From NCBI GenBank assembly GCA_028551475.1, contig CM052354.1, positions 3,703,391-3,767,390 of the forward strand: a DNA stretch of 64,000 nt, written 5' to 3'. Every line of letters begins with the position of its first letter. Within the stretch, counting starts at the first letter, position 1. Both the position numbers and the translations under genes were made by a program. Under the pieces are notes generated by a model that searched no databases, was not told the origin of the DNA, and was given only the letters and a program-made list of their open reading frames with translations. Positions 1 to 12,512 of the stretch are shown one piece after another. Source of the DNA: Casuarina equisetifolia (Eukaryota; Streptophyta; Magnoliopsida; Fagales; Casuarinaceae).

Positions 1-3000
1 CTGCTTCTTCTTCGGTGCCTTCAACTGTTGCAACTTCTTGTTCATCTGCCATAAAGCATATTTAAGTTTAGAAACACCAAAACATAGAATTCCCCGGAGA
101 CCACAGCCACACACACACACACAACACTTGACCTAAAACATATTGCAACTCCTTCATGAGGAGAAGACGACGAGGGTGTTTAGACTGTTTTCAATACGGA
201 TCACTCTACAAATTGATCTCATGAATAATTCCACAAATACAAAAGAGATGAGGGGAATGTTTCAACATTATAGTAGTCCCTGATAGAGACAGAGTAATGT
301 GTATTCCCAACACCTCTCATCGCTAATAACTGTAAAGTTCTAGACTTTTGCGTCATTCACCAACCATTTCGTCAAAACATTAAAGGTACCGAGAAAGGAC
401 GGACCTTGAGATCTAAAGTTTCTCAAGGGTTTTGGCCATTTAAGGCTTAATTTGAGCAAGAGACAAGGTCAAGTTGCAGTCACCCTCCTTTAGTCCTTCT
501 CCCCTTGCCTCAAGTGAGGTCAGAAGTCCCAGGTCCCAGAAGAGTGGTACAATCTGTTTCTTTTTGTTATCCATGACAATAATGTTCTCAAACTACTATT
601 CAGTAAAAGAGGTAGAAGAAGACAATGTTCTCAAGCCACTAAGAAGAGGGGGGAAATTTCACAATAAAATTTCAGCTTTCTCTGGCTCGACTACTACATA
701 CTTTGGGGTATAGAACCCATCACTTTAAGAGCCCTAATAGAATTAAGCATCACGAATATCTTCACAGGTCACTTGGGAGTGATTCTGGCTTACCAACTGC
801 GTTCCATCTTAGCTTAAGCTCATGAAACAAAAACATAGTTTACTAATCTAACCCAAATGGCTTAAGACTTAGATGGTATTCATGGGCTTAAAGAGAAGGC
901 ACAAGTTGTCTACTTTTAGTTCACCAATTTGAACTGTCAAATTCTGAAACCTACTTCAGGATTTTTGGTAACTGTTTAATGCATACGGAATGGGGTCAAT
1001 GGGCCCACACAATCTTTAACCTTTCTTGCAGACAATGGTGATTCATGACCTTAATCGCCTAAAAAATTTAACCAATAATATCTAGCTGCCCCAGAATTTT
1101 AGTAGACAGCAGCTAACCTGAAAAACTAAAACTTTTCAACACCCTCAGGATACAGTTATCCTCTCTTCCTCATTTTCTCCTCATAGAAATCAAGTAGGAA
1201 AAGAAAGCAAATCCATATAAAGTCATTCGAGCTTGACATCAAACTGACAATGTCAACTTACAAAAGAATGAACCCATCTCCTAAAAATAAAGGGAAAAAT
1301 CTCATAATTTTCATATACAAATAACCAATGTTGAAAGAACAGATATAAGGACTTTCCAATGAGATGACCTCTAATTATTGCAGGAGGGCCTACTAAATCT
1401 TCTCTATTGCACCATTCAGCTCATGCATCTCTCAAAAAGCCACTACCCAAGAAGTTAGAACGAGCTAATTCTCCAGCTCTAACTTTGGGGGGGAACATTG
1501 AATTTAAACAACGTTGAAGAACATGCAAAAAGAAAAACAGGCCAAGCACAAGGGTAGAGGCAAAAGGCACAATATAAACTGGGTATCAAAACTCCCCTCC
1601 CAAACCCCAAAGCTCAACCCCCCAACCCTCTTTACCACAACAACAAACTCTGAAAAAGGAGAGAGACAGAGAGAGAGGGAGAGGTTTGGCCCTTCTATTT
1701 TCACTAGCTTAAAGACTTCCAAAATTGATCCATTTTATTGACATGGCAAGGCAAGCAAGCAGGAAAAATGTAATAACTAAACATACCATCAACTAAGATT
1801 TTACCCTATTACTTCTTCAAGATATGATAAAGGAACAACGCAACTCCTATGTGATGAATTATATTCATCTCTCTATTCAACTGACCCGGAATTTTTCCCA
1901 GTGTATTTCCACTTATCTAATTGGAAGTTTCAACAAAGGAAAACCAACCTTCATACGACGCTGATCTTGTACAATTTGTTTTGCACGGGCTCTAACTTCA
2001 TCTGGATCAATCTTAGATTGTGGGCGCACCACAAAATCTAATGGTGTCGCTTCCGGCCTTGTAGCATGCTGTCTGGATGATGATTGCCCAGACTTCCTTT
2101 CCCTGTCTCATGATAAAAATTAATAATTGAATATGAACTGGTACTGGAAAAAAGTTCACAGAAATAAAGGAGCCTAGGAGTAAACGTAGGTCTGTCATCA
2201 TATCATACCGTGAAAAATCATCCAAATCAAGATCACCGTCTCTGGATTCCATCCCAGCAGCTTTATTTGACGGCCTACCAAAATTGGAAAAGTAAAATAA
2301 CTAAGTAAATGGGACAGAGGGGTTGGCAGCAACAAGTTGGACAAATGTGCAAAACAGATCACAAGCAGTACTTTTTAACAGATGGCCTGCGGTAGGGAAC
2401 CCTCTCGTCATCCACGTTTCTCATTTCCTCAAACCTTGTACTCTTATTAAATATTGGTCGACTCTGCAACCAGAATTCACCATGACAAAAAAATATTTCA
2501 GTACCACTAGATTTAATAGAAATCAAATGCATAGATCCTTGGGGATCATTCAAGAAAGAAAAGAAAATGGTTACAAGTAATATAAGTCACTGTTTTATTC
2601 AAACCAAAATGCGATCAGTGTCAGACTTAAGAACCAGAATTATTCAATAGACATAGAAATAAACAACCTATTGAACGATCATATATCAATAGAGCACAAT
2701 GAAAGTGAGATTTTATCTTCGTCAAGGGGGAACATATCACCATGGAAAGAAGTATATCCCACCAACGATTTCCACCTCTAATACCACCATTTTTCAGCAA
2801 ATAAGTGCCACAACTTTTCCACAGATATCAAAAACACAGGCAGGACAAGAATATGATAAATGTTCAAAGACTTAAGAGTTCAAAACACACAGCACATTAC
2901 CCATTTATCAACCAAATCCTTTGCAAGTTTCCGGTTGGATGTGGTTTCCTCGTCAGATTTAGATAGAAACATAATGACCTGCCCAACAAAATAGTAAATG

Positions 3001-4858
3001 TCAAATTTGTTTTTTTTTCCATATCCAAGCTGCAAAAATAATGGAGTAATGCTCTCAAGGTGGCTCCTAACCTTTCCAAGACCACTCTTTTTCAGCTGTT
3101 CTCTTCTGTCATACTGCTCTAGATCAATGGGAAACTGCATATTAGAAGCAACATTTCATGAGCCACATATAGTCCATCAAAAACTACTATGTATCATAGA
3201 ACATGCAGGAACTCTGACCATACATCAGTCAAAATCTTCAAAATTGCTGCACGGATATTTATGTTCGGTAGGCTTCCATCAGGAAGAGGTTCAAGCCAAT
3301 TTTTTAAAAGATTCAGCACTCCGTGATCCAAAAATTCTTGTTGAAGTTGTTTCCTGCACCAAGAACACAGAATACAAGAGTCTAAACAATGAGAACCATT
3401 AATTTTTTTAAAAGAAATGAATGCCCATATAAGCTGGTGGCAGGCAACTTACTTTGAAAGGACCTCAGTCAGAAGAGGCAGCTTCTTGAGTTTATTAATG
3501 GCAGGCTTCCCCTGTCTATTAAGGTCTGCATCCTCTTCTGCTGTGACCTCAAGCTCAGCCATGACATTCTCAACTAGCAATGCTATTTCTGCTGGGTTTC
3601 TCTCGTTCTTCTTCTTTTTCTTACCCGACTTGAAGAGTTGGTTAATCTCTTCATCGTCTTCCCCCTCCTCAGCCTATAGACATCCCATTGATAGATAATG
3701 GCATCAAGAACCATTCATGCACAAATCAAGCATTTCATCACCACCACTTCACATAATATACGCAAAAAGAAGAAAAAAAATGTTAACCTGAGGAGCGTCA
3801 CCAGGAGAACGTGGTTCATCATAACCATCAGCGGGTTCTACACCAGTGTCATCAATAAAGTTATCATCATCCATAGTCCTGAGACCCTCTTGATCATCCT
3901 ATTCCATTCAAGAGAAGGGAGTAAATTAGAAACCAAAAGTATAGATAACAAGAACATCGATCAACGATTTTGTGGTTAACATGATGAACCAAGTGTCAAG
4001 GCACCAAAATTCGTAAAGCTATTAAGCTCGTCAAGCAAACAGCAAATTGAGATTGGTAGAAGACCATTTTTTCTTGCATAAGAAACCAGCATTCAGAAGT
4101 CCCTCTCTTCTACTAAAATAACCACGAGACCCAAGTCGAAAATTCACTCGAAATCACAGCTTCTTTGTTGAAGAACAAAAAAATTGCTCGCAAAACGAAG
4201 AAAACAAAAAGGGGAAGCCATCGATTTCGATTATACCTCAGAATCGCCCCCAGCAATGGTGTCCCACATCTCTTTGACCTCTCCATCGCGATCCTTCCCA
4301 GACGAAAAGCCCCCTCTCTTGGGGAGCCGACCGGAATCGCTCTTCCCCGGAGAAGAAAACCCTCTCTTCTCCCCCTTATGCCTCTTCTCCTTCTTCTCAC
4401 CAATCTTACCTTCCTTCCTCTTTTTCGAACTTCTCTCAAAGTCCCCCTCTTCCCCATCCTCGTCCTCATCATCATCCACCAGGCCCTGACCCACGATATC
4501 TCTAGCGCTGCCAGCATCACCCTTCTTAATCAACCGCTTCCTCGGCTTCGCCTTCATCGACGAAGCCTCCGCATCATACACCGGCGTCTCCGACCGCTCT
4601 CGCTGCCCCCCACCATGCTGCCAATCGCCCCCAACATCGTCGTCGTCGGCAAAAAACTCCTGCCCCTGCCGCGGCTCCGGCGACTGCTCCCGATCCGACT
4701 GTATATCGTCGTAGTCCATCAACGCCTCCCCATCCTCATCCCTATACCTGTAAACAAACCAAATCCCACTTTACCAAACCCTAATTTCCTCTGACCCAAA
4801 CACAAACACAACAAACCAAAAGAGAAAGACGGACGTACGGATCGTTTTCGTAACCCAT
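1..4858 (-). CDS. IWS1: IWS1/SPN1-like transcription elongation factor (3' end beyond window)
   Basis: Nuclear partner of Spt6 and elongating RNA polymerase II; in Arabidopsis it also works with the brassinosteroid factor BES1 (family knowledge). Exons on the minus strand: 4839-4858, 4237-4747, 3788-3898, 3453-3673, 3224-3353, 3072-3134, 2901-2978, 2372-2463, 2209-2274, 1949-2102 and 1-45. They keep one frame for 497 residues before the window ends. The start gives MGYENDPYRDEDGEALMDYD, the usual N-terminus. Residues 1-260 are acidic and Lys-rich, including a DDEDEDGEEGD stretch. About residues 268-383 form the TFIIS N-terminal (LW) domain, containing IDLEQYDRREQLKKSGLGK and SRPIFNKSTRF. The tail holds the conserved RAKQIVQDQRRMKMNKKLQQ stretch. 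Family length is about 500, so only a few residues are missing. Exon 1 is just 20 nt. Identity is very secure. Confidence 0.95.
46..1948 (-). other. Long last intron of IWS1
   Basis: About 1.9 kb separates the penultimate IWS1 exon from the final one. It contains a short CA microsatellite at 108-122 and a purine-rich GA stretch near 1655-1685. The reading frames inside it are short and resemble nothing. I see no second gene here. Confidence 0.7.
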
Positions 4859-5045
4859 GGTGAATCGAAGAACACTTCACAGGCCCCCTCGCGACAAAAA
4901 TTTCGTGATTTCTACACAGCCAAAGCAAAATTGAGAATCTTTCCGTCCCGATTGAGCTTGGAAAATAAACAGGAAAAAAGGGAAGACGGTGTATAGCTAG
5001 AGCCGTTTACGGAGAAGATCTATGAAAGTCGTTGTGATTAATCCC

Positions 5046-5051
5046 CACGTG
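5046..5051. promoter_or_regulatory. G-box (CACGTG) upstream of IWS1
   Basis: A CACGTG palindrome lies about 190 bp upstream of the IWS1 start codon. G-boxes are bound by plant bZIP and bHLH factors. Position supports promoter function; activity is inferred. Confidence 0.45.
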
Positions 5052-5059
5052 CCGCCTCT

Positions 5060-6300
5060 TAAATAATAATTTTTAATGAGAATTTTCCTGGCTTAGTGAT
5101 ATAAAAATAAATAAATAAAAAACAAGATCAATAACTTTCCATCATGTGATAAACAAAAACAGCAAATCAAGGAAGCTCTTAGGAATACTGTTTGTCGATT
5201 AAGGGACAAGATATGTAATTTGATTATTAATTTAAGTTTTTGGAGAGTTTTAAAAAAAAATCACCATAATTTTTTTATCTCTTAAAAATTTCTCTGTCTA
5301 TTTATGCATAATTTTGTATTTTTAAGATAATAATTTTATTTTTATGTGAATTTTAATGATGGATGTCTTTGTTTATAATTGAGAATGTTAACTTACCTTT
5401 TAACGTAATCTAAATTTATTTGCTTGGATAATTTATCATGTGGAAAATTTGGGATTTTCTAATATTTATATAAAATAGTCTAAAGTCATTTGATTTGCAT
5501 ATTTGAACATGTTAAATTTTTTAGATTTTCCAATTAATTATGCAAAAAAAAATTAATTGTATATTTGATTTATCAAACTTTCACTTATACTGCCCTTGAA
5601 GTCATTAATTCATTTTTTATTTTTTATAAATAATGACAATACCCTAAAAAATTTATAAATAATAACGAAATCAAGAATAATAATCATATAAGTACAAATG
5701 ACAAAAAATATAAATCTAAAACTTTCATAAGTTGGCTTAAAGTTGAGAAGCCAAAATTAAACATATCAAAAAGTTGTAAATATATTGCATAACTGCATAA
5801 CACATACACTAAACCCTATAGTGACATGCAATTACTTCAAGTTGCCAATTTATATCCACTCTCTTCCTCCCCATTTAGTACAATTGGGAAGCACCCATTT
5901 TCCATTATCTACAGAGTTGGCGCTTGAAGTCCTTATACCAACTCCTACAATCTCATAAGTTTACAAAATTAATAATAAGTATATGAAGTGCAGAAAGCGA
6001 GTCCAAAGTATTACTTAGACATGAACTCAAGAACAGACCACAAGCAAGCTTTGGATCTCATCAACCTTAGTGAACTTGAACAGTAGGATAAGAAATACAA
6101 GATAGTGTCCTTGGAATTATATAATTTATAACATAGAGGACAACTCATGCCGTTCTTAACAATTTCCAAAAGACATCAAAAAGAAAGGTTAACAATCAAA
6201 ATTAGCTTACAAAAGGCTGCTTGATGTACATTAACATTCTGCAGGGACCCTCTAAATTTAACAAAATCTATACAAAGCTAGTCAGGTTTTCTAAGGGGAA
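5060..6300. other. Intergenic, AT-rich
   Basis: This stretch lies between the IWS1 promoter and the stop codon of the J-domain gene. Long A/T runs and no coding-like frame are visible. The last few hundred bases probably hold the J-domain gene's 3'UTR, but I could not pick a polyadenylation signal. Confidence 0.6.
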
Positions 6301-8274
6301 TTATCTCTGCCAATCAATGCCAAGCAAATCTGGAGGAAGTGAAGCAGGATCCAGTTCCCAGCAGTCTTTCAGAACCTCTGAAGCCTCATTACCAGAGAGC
6401 TTCCTTGCAGGAATCTGATGGGAAAACAACCGAATATCATCTTTTTGAAGCCATCTGATAGCATGAGAACCAATCTCTCTTCTCTTAAATATTGTCTTGA
6501 ACCCATCAACCTTCTCAAGATATGCCATGCTTAAACCATGCGTCTCACTCAAACTAGTCAAAAACACAACTATGTCATAGCACCGCTTATCTTTGACAGA
6601 GAGATTTCCTTCAGCATCCAAAGCTGCATCATTATAAAGAGCCCACACTGATCCCTTCTTTGGATAAATTCTATAGACCTCCCTTGCCGCCCGTTCACAA
6701 TCCACAACATGAGAAAAGATATTCACTGAGTTGATGGATGTCTTCCAAGCTACCTTAAATCTCCCACAAGAGATATGAAACCCTGTTTTCTCTAAACATA
6801 TCAGGCCCTCATCTCCACTGCTTTGAAGATCCAACCAACTCATCTTCACCTCAAAAGGATTCACGGAAACCACTTCATCAATCAAACAATAATGCCTTGG
6901 CATTCCATCATCATCATCATAGACAGCCCACACTTGCCCTTTCTTAAAGCTCCTCTCTACTCTATCCTTATCGAAATCATAAAAGTCCGAGTCCTCCACT
7001 GACATGATCTCCAAATCTCCATTTCTAGACCCCTTTTTCCTCTCTACTTCCAAGCCTAAGCTCTTCCTCCTACGCCTCTCAGTTTCTAAATCCCCATTCT
7101 TCTTCAAACTTCCCCGTTTCTCAATCTCTAATTCCTGCCTACTCTTCTTCCTTTCCCTGCGCTTCTTCTCCTCCTTCTCCTTCTCCATCTCCTTCTCCTT
7201 CTCCTTAACCCTATCCTTATCCTTCTTCTTCTTCTCGCTTTCATCCTTCTCCTTTTCCTTCAACTTCATCTTCATCCTCTCTTGCTGCACCTTTCTTTTG
7301 GCTTCCAATTGCATTTCCGCCAATGTCATCGTTTCCTCCCGGGCTTTGGCCCTCTTTGGCGTTGAACTCTCTAGCACCTCCCCAACAGTTCTCATTCTCC
7401 TCTTCAAACCCCAACTCCTCAGCCTTCGACCACTAGCTATACCATCACCATCAACACCATCTTCTTCTTCTTCCTCTAATTCCCTAGTTTTCCCCTTCAC
7501 ATTGATACTTTTCGATTTCTCACCACTACCAGTTTTCCCCTTTACACTCCCAGTTCCCAATTTCTCGCCACTGCCGACTTTCGGCTTCGGAGACAAATCC
7601 CCAAATCTCACCATGGAAGCTGCATTTTTCTTCCTTAATCTCTCACTCCGAAACCTAACTTCAGCTTCTCCCTTTCCAGCCTCATCACCATCGTTGGCCT
7701 CAACCTCCACAGCCTCAAAGCTCTTCTTACAACTGGGACACACCAAATTATGCCCCAAATACTTCCTTTCAAACTTGTGCAACAACCGGCACGTCGAACA
7801 CGCTGTCCAGAACGTGTCCTGGCCCGCCAAATCCACCACATTCTCCTCCTGAATCCTAATCCTAAGCTTCATATCATACTCCTTCCTCCGAATCCTATCC
7901 GACAAGAACCGGAACGCCTCGCTGACGAGCTTAAAGGCCTCTTCGGACCCGGCATAAGGGTTCTTGTCGGGGTGAAGAACTAAAGCGAGTTTCTTGTACT
8001 GTTTCTTGATGGTATTTATGTGGGCAAAGGGCTCTACCTGGAGAACCTTGTACCAGTCAGGCGTAGCATCGCCGGGTGATTTGGTAGCCGCGACGCGGAG
8101 AATCTTGAAGGAGGTGACCATCTCGGAGAGGCCCTCGAGGTCGGGGGCCAGGCGGTGGGCTCGCTTGGCGTACTTGAGAGCGGACTTGAGGTTCGAGTTC
8201 TCGTACTTCTTCTCCGCCACGGCTTTCAGTCGCCGAGCTTCTTGTTCGTTGTCTTGCTCTGGCTCGGAGGCCAT
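6301..8274 (-). CDS. J-domain (DnaJ/Hsp40) protein with zinc ribbon, KEKE region and DUF3444
   Basis: Plant-specific J-domain co-chaperone of the DUF3444 family, 657 residues, one exon. The N-terminal helices (about 1-65) include EKKYENSNLKSALKYAKRAH, typical of this family. The J domain spans about 72-137 with the Hsp70-activating HPD at 101-103. A four-cysteine zinc ribbon follows (C159, C162, C179, C182). A very long Lys/Glu (KEKE) charged stretch fills roughly 345-425. One DUF3444 domain occupies about 434-640 (GQVWAVYDDDDGMPRHYCLI; GSVWALYNDA). I start at MASEPEQD; the frame is open upstream to 8349, but the extra residues are not family-like. It resembles Arabidopsis At2g35540 by type and neighbourhood. 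It should stimulate Hsp70 ATPase, probably in cytosol or nucleus; the DUF3444 role is unknown. Confidence 0.92.
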   Translation of the reverse strand: MASEPEQDNEQEARRLKAVAEKKYENSNLKSALKYAKRAHRLAPDLEGLSEMVTSFKILRVAATKSPGDATPDWYKVLQVEPFAHINTIKKQYKKLALVLHPDKNPYAGSEEAFKLVSEAFRFLSDRIRRKEYDMKLRIRIQEENVVDLAGQDTFWTACSTCRLLHKFERKYLGHNLVCPSCKKSFEAVEVEANDGDEAGKGEAEVRFRSERLRKKNAASMVRFGDLSPKPKVGSGEKLGTGSVKGKTGSGEKSKSINVKGKTRELEEEEEDGVDGDGIASGRRLRSWGLKRRMRTVGEVLESSTPKRAKAREETMTLAEMQLEAKRKVQQERMKMKLKEKEKDESEKKKKDKDRVKEKEKEMEKEKEEKKRRERKKSRQELEIEKRGSLKKNGDLETERRRRKSLGLEVERKKGSRNGDLEIMSVEDSDFYDFDKDRVERSFKKGQVWAVYDDDDGMPRHYCLIDEVVSVNPFEVKMSWLDLQSSGDEGLICLEKTGFHISCGRFKVAWKTSINSVNIFSHVVDCERAAREVYRIYPKKGSVWALYNDAALDAEGNLSVKDKRCYDIVVFLTSLSETHGLSMAYLEKVDGFKTIFKRREIGSHAIRWLQKDDIRLFSHQIPARKLSGNEASEVLKDCWELDPASLPPDLLGIDWQR

Positions 8275-8518
8275 TTCGCCGGCGAGACAGCCAAGAGAAA
8301 GCGACCGATAGAGAGAGGTGAACGGCGAGGGTACTTTTTCGATGCGCAAGGCTGCTACGAACCGTTTCTTGACTTCATAGAGAAACTTAAGTACTTTTTA
8401 GTAACTTAAATAGTAAACACAACTAAAGAGTAATTAAGATACTAATGGGGTAGAAATCTATAGATTTTTACCAAGACTTGTATGGTATTAACCTGATTTT
8501 CAATTGAAGGTTCTACCT

Positions 8519-8628
8519 ATTTTGGGATGTGCAAATGCATGGATTTATCAATTAAAGGTTTGTAGGAGGAATTGAAGTCTTTTATTTGTAATTATGTACT
8601 TATGTAGCTATGTTATTATTTATTGTTC
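8519..8628 (+). repeat. Direct repeat, copy 1 (pairs with 8973-9077)
   Basis: The two copies share blocks such as ATGGATTTATCAATT, AAGGTTTGTAG, GTCTTTTATTTG and AATTATGTA in the same order, about 455 bp apart. They look like a diverged local duplication. No inverted ends or known element were recognised. Confidence 0.6.
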
Positions 8629-8972
8629 AACCAAAAAGCCAATTTAAAAGTAAAAAAATATTCTTTTATTGAAGTTTTACTTCTAAAATCTTATCTTTCT
8701 ACTATTTTAGAATGTCCACAACAACTTAAAAGCTTGTATAAAGGTTTAAGGATTTTTTTAATTTAAATTTAACTTCAAGAATTTTATATTCTAATTATAA
8801 CACTTTCATTATATATATCAAATATTGGGTTCAAGGTTTGCATGAGGTATAACATAGTCAATCTAAACTTTAATGTCATGTTAGAAGGTTTAAATCCACC
8901 CTAAAAACTAACTTAAAGTTTAGAGAGTTTTTCTTTATGATATGAAACTATTATCCTATACACAATCTATTT

Positions 8973-9077
8973 ATTTTGGTATATACAAATTCATGGATTT
9001 ATCAATTGAAGGTTTGTAGAAACAACCATAGTCTTTTATTTGCAATTATGTAGCAATGTTATTATGTATTTTTGTAT
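8973..9077 (+). repeat. Direct repeat, copy 2 (pairs with 8519-8628)
   Basis: Second copy of the duplication, with small indels relative to the first, for example loss of a short GTACTTAT-like segment. Function unknown. Confidence 0.6.
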
Positions 9078-11503
9078 TTGTCAGAAATTGTATAAATGAA
9101 CATTTTATATTGTTAATGTATTAACTTGGATTATTTTTCAAATGTGACTAATATTTGTTTTATGAATAATAAGTTTCAAATGAGAAATTAACCTTTCATA
9201 TATAGAATTAGAGTTCTAGTTTTAAGTACAACACTCGACCTTTTATAAACTATATCTTTGTTAGACATGTTTTTCCATTCTCGAAAAAGCACAAATAAAA
9301 TAATATAGTTGAATATCACACATTATTAATATCTTAACTTTGAATCATGCTTATACATACTAGTATTTTCACTTCTAATGATTAATTTTTAGGATAAGGA
9401 GTAAGTTGCTCTAATAATATCAAATGTAATGTGTATTTTTTAGTTAGTTTCTATAATAGACCAAATGAATCGTTCTTAAATAGCCTTTAACTCTTCAAGC
9501 TTTTGACATAATAGTCAATTATTGTAACATTTGTTGGTATCAAAGTTAGTCCAATGTCTTGAATTAAAACCTCAATGTGAGCAAACATTAATTCATAAGT
9601 GTAGTTAAATGTAATGGTTTAAATGAAAATGATCATTAATTAACTTTCAACTTTAGGGCTTTTGGTATAATAATTAGAATTCTTTTAATATACTTCTTGA
9701 TGTTGATTTAATCTCTTATACACTAATATGTAATATTAGGTAGACTCCATATAGGATAAAAAAAATAGAGAAATATAAATCTCTATTCTCCATTGGAAAA
9801 AATAAAAGAATAATCAAATTGATATGTAATTTTCATGCAAAATAGACTAATGCCTCTATGAATTCATAGTATAATTGATGATTAATTGACATGCCACATA
9901 ACAAACTATAATTTAGTCAACTTTTCATTATATGAAAGTGGTTTTGTCTATTCACACATAACTTTTGTCTATTCATCATATAGAACATATTATAACTTTC
10001 AAACTACTTTCTTTATGAAGATAGATTATTTATGATTGTGCGAATAGCTATCAATTGCCATTTTTTAAATGAAATATTTGCATGTTAAAAATGGTAATGT
10101 ATCGTCAATTGTGTTTAAGAAAAAACTGGCCTAATTAAGTAGATGTTGATAAATTACCCCTTACTAAATAGACATTATGGTTTGACCTTTTTTTCATTCT
10201 TCTGAATTTAGGATCAAAACTATAAGTTTATAAGAAGTTACATAATTTATGTGAATGTCTAATAGTTTTATCAAATGGATGACATAAAGATCAATACCAT
10301 AGATTTTTTTAAAAAATAAAATATAAATCAGTAATTTTCCTAAAAACTTGAAATATGAATAAACCTAATAATTTAGCTTATTCCACCCAATTTGCAAAGT
10401 TACCAAATCCCATTACTCTTATATTTTTTTATTTTAATTGCCAAGCTACCTAAACTAAATATAGCATTTATATCCACATGACCTGTTTTAGAAGAAATAA
10501 AGACACAACCTAAAAGTTAAGTTATAATTTGGATTTTAATACCACGTAAAAAGACACAAAAACCTAACTCAAAACTAGTTTATAAATTGAAAAGTATTTT
10601 TATTTAAATTTCACCACATGTTCCTTTTATTCTAGTATGGAACTTATAGTCTCCAACAACCTAGAAAAATAAGGAAAAAAATGAAAAGAAAAATGTTATC
10701 TCAACTTAAAGACCAACCGAACGAGGCCCCGAGAGACTTTCCATCATCACAAACATCCCATGTGAACCATGAGCATTGTCACCAAAACCCCCTTTCCTTT
10801 TAAAGTTTTTAGCTCTTGCAATTTAAGAACAGCTTGTTCTTTGAGTTGAAGATTTTTTGCCAAAACCTGTCCGTGAACTTGGTTTTAAGAGGATGATTGG
10901 GGAGGACTTTCTTGAAAAATGTTGATTTTAGATATGGAGATTGAGTAGGGTTTGGCCAACTTAGTGTGGTCTTTGTATTGGTGGAATTGGTGAAACATTG
11001 TTTAAACCCTATTTGAAGACTATCTTCATAAAAAAATGTATTATTCTTGAGTTGAATTTTAAATAAAAATAATATTTTCAATCATAATTTTTTATTAGGT
11101 AAACGAAGGGTAAACCACCAATTGCTCCGCCACTTGAACTATTGGTTTGACTTAAAAAAATGTATGGTCAAACTTATAATCACAATTATGCATATAATTC
11201 CAAAATCAAAAATAAAAAATCCTATGCTATATTGATAAAGGTCCTTCCACCAACCCCATCTTCAACTAGACCCCCCAAAACCTACCAAAATAAATAAATA
11301 AAAGAAAAAAAATATACATTACTCATTTTTGCTCTTCTTTTTGAGAATTTCTCATCAAATAATCAACAAATTGGTAAAAAAAAATTGTTACAATTATTAT
11401 TTTTAAGAAGTAATATAAAAATTCATAGTAGCTATCCAAACCCAACGATCTTTAGACTCTTAGATGAGATTTGGGTTAAAATATTTACTCCTCCTAGAAA
11501 ATT

Positions 11504-11513
11504 TACACGTGTA
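11504..11513. promoter_or_regulatory. Palindromic G-box TACACGTGTA in bZIP promoter
   Basis: A perfect 10-bp palindrome centred on CACGTG lies about 1 kb upstream of the start codon and a few hundred bases upstream of the likely transcription start. The downstream gene encodes a G-box-binding factor, so self-regulation is possible (inference). Confidence 0.45.
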
Positions 11514-11784
11514 TAATGCAGTGTACCATCATCCACCGTCAATGACTATCATCACCGTAATCATGAATCATCATCGGGACCCACAACTAGGGGGGCAAAA
11601 ACGAGAAATGAAAAGTACCCACGGGACAGCGACACCGTACGGCCACCCACAGAGTCTGCGCCGTGAACCCTCCGCGATCACACGCGCGCGCACCCACCAA
11701 AACGCAGACCCAAACCCAAACCCAAACAAACCCTAGTTTCTGATCTCTCCCCCAATTCCTCGTCCCCACGAACTGATAACTGGA

Positions 11785-11835
11785 ATGGGAAGAAGAAGAT
11801 TGAAGGCGAAGCAGCTACTTCCTCGCTTGTCCTGA
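11785..11835 (+). other. Possible 16-codon upstream ORF, bZIP first exon
   Basis: ATG at 11785 opens a 16-residue frame ending in TGA at 11833-11835. It lies in the inferred untranslated first exon, whose donor is at 11961 (GCG|GTAATT). Whether it is transcribed depends on the true 5' end, which I cannot place. Confidence 0.35.
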
Positions 11836-12446
11836 CCTTTTCCCGAATTCACCTCCTTGTCTCTGATTTCTTCATCTTTGGATTTCTTTGCTGTTTCCAG
11901 CTTCGAAGTTTCAGTGGATCAGGCTCCGATTTCGTTTCAGCTAGTTCGAGTTCTGAAGCGGTAATTGAAATTTTTGTTTAGTGTGTGGTATAGTTTGGGA
12001 AATTTGAGTTATAGCAATCAATTGCATGCAAATTTTGTTTTTGGGCTTTGATTCTCTAATAAAGCGGACTTTTCTGTATAAGTAGTTGAACTATTGTTAA
12101 AATTTGAGTCTTTGCAAGTTCCTTTTGTTAAGAGTTGTTTTTTAGGCTTTTGTTTCTTTAACAAAGCGGAGTTGGTTGCATAAGTGGATAAACTCTTAGC
12201 TTGCTATCTGCTTGGTTGCTGAGAAGAAAACCATGAATCTTGTGAATTTGGGACCGAGGTTTCTTTTTTCCTTTTCCTTTACTGTTCTCTTCTGCTATTC
12301 AATTGAATTCATCGCGATAATGTGGACTAGGTATGGGATAGCTTTCCAATTTCCCGGAGTAACTCGACCTTGAGGAGATTTGAATTATTCTATTTAATGT
12401 GGTTTTGTCTGTTTCCTAGGAAAATTGTCGAGGAAGAAAGTGCCTA

Positions 12447-12483
12447 ATGATGTAGCTGCTGCTTATGCTGTAGGATGGTTTGA
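12447..12483 (+). promoter_or_regulatory. Three consecutive two-codon upstream ORFs in the bZIP leader
   Basis: Just before the main ATG at 12513 lie ATG-ATG-TAG (12447-12455), ATG-CTG-TAG (12465-12473) and ATG-GTT-TGA (12475-12483). All are in the second leader exon, whose acceptor is at 12418-12419. Minimal upstream frames commonly lower translation of the main frame. The arrangement is read directly from sequence; the effect is inferred. Confidence 0.6.
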
Positions 12484-12512
12484 CGAATTGTTGAGGGAAT
12501 TGGTGATTTATA

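Larger units (their letters stand above)
8410..11760. other. Intergenic, AT-rich, between divergent J-domain and bZIP genes
   Basis: About 3.3 kb with no coding-like frame. It contains one diverged direct repeat pair (8519-8628 and 8973-9077), many A/T runs, and near its right end the bZIP promoter with a G-box palindrome. GC content rises sharply from about 11570, consistent with a promoter and first exon. Confidence 0.65.

Noticed and set aside
4165..4794. Plus-strand 209-codon frame
   Set aside because: Antisense shadow of the acidic/basic second exon of IWS1.
7004..7852. Long plus-strand frame (282 codons) within the J-domain gene
   Set aside because: It is antisense to the Lys/Glu-rich region; its Ser/Phe/Leu repeats are the complement of AAG/GAG codons.
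8275..8349. In-frame extension upstream of the J-domain gene start
   Set aside because: Family proteins begin near MASEPEQD; the extra residues lack family similarity and are more likely leader.
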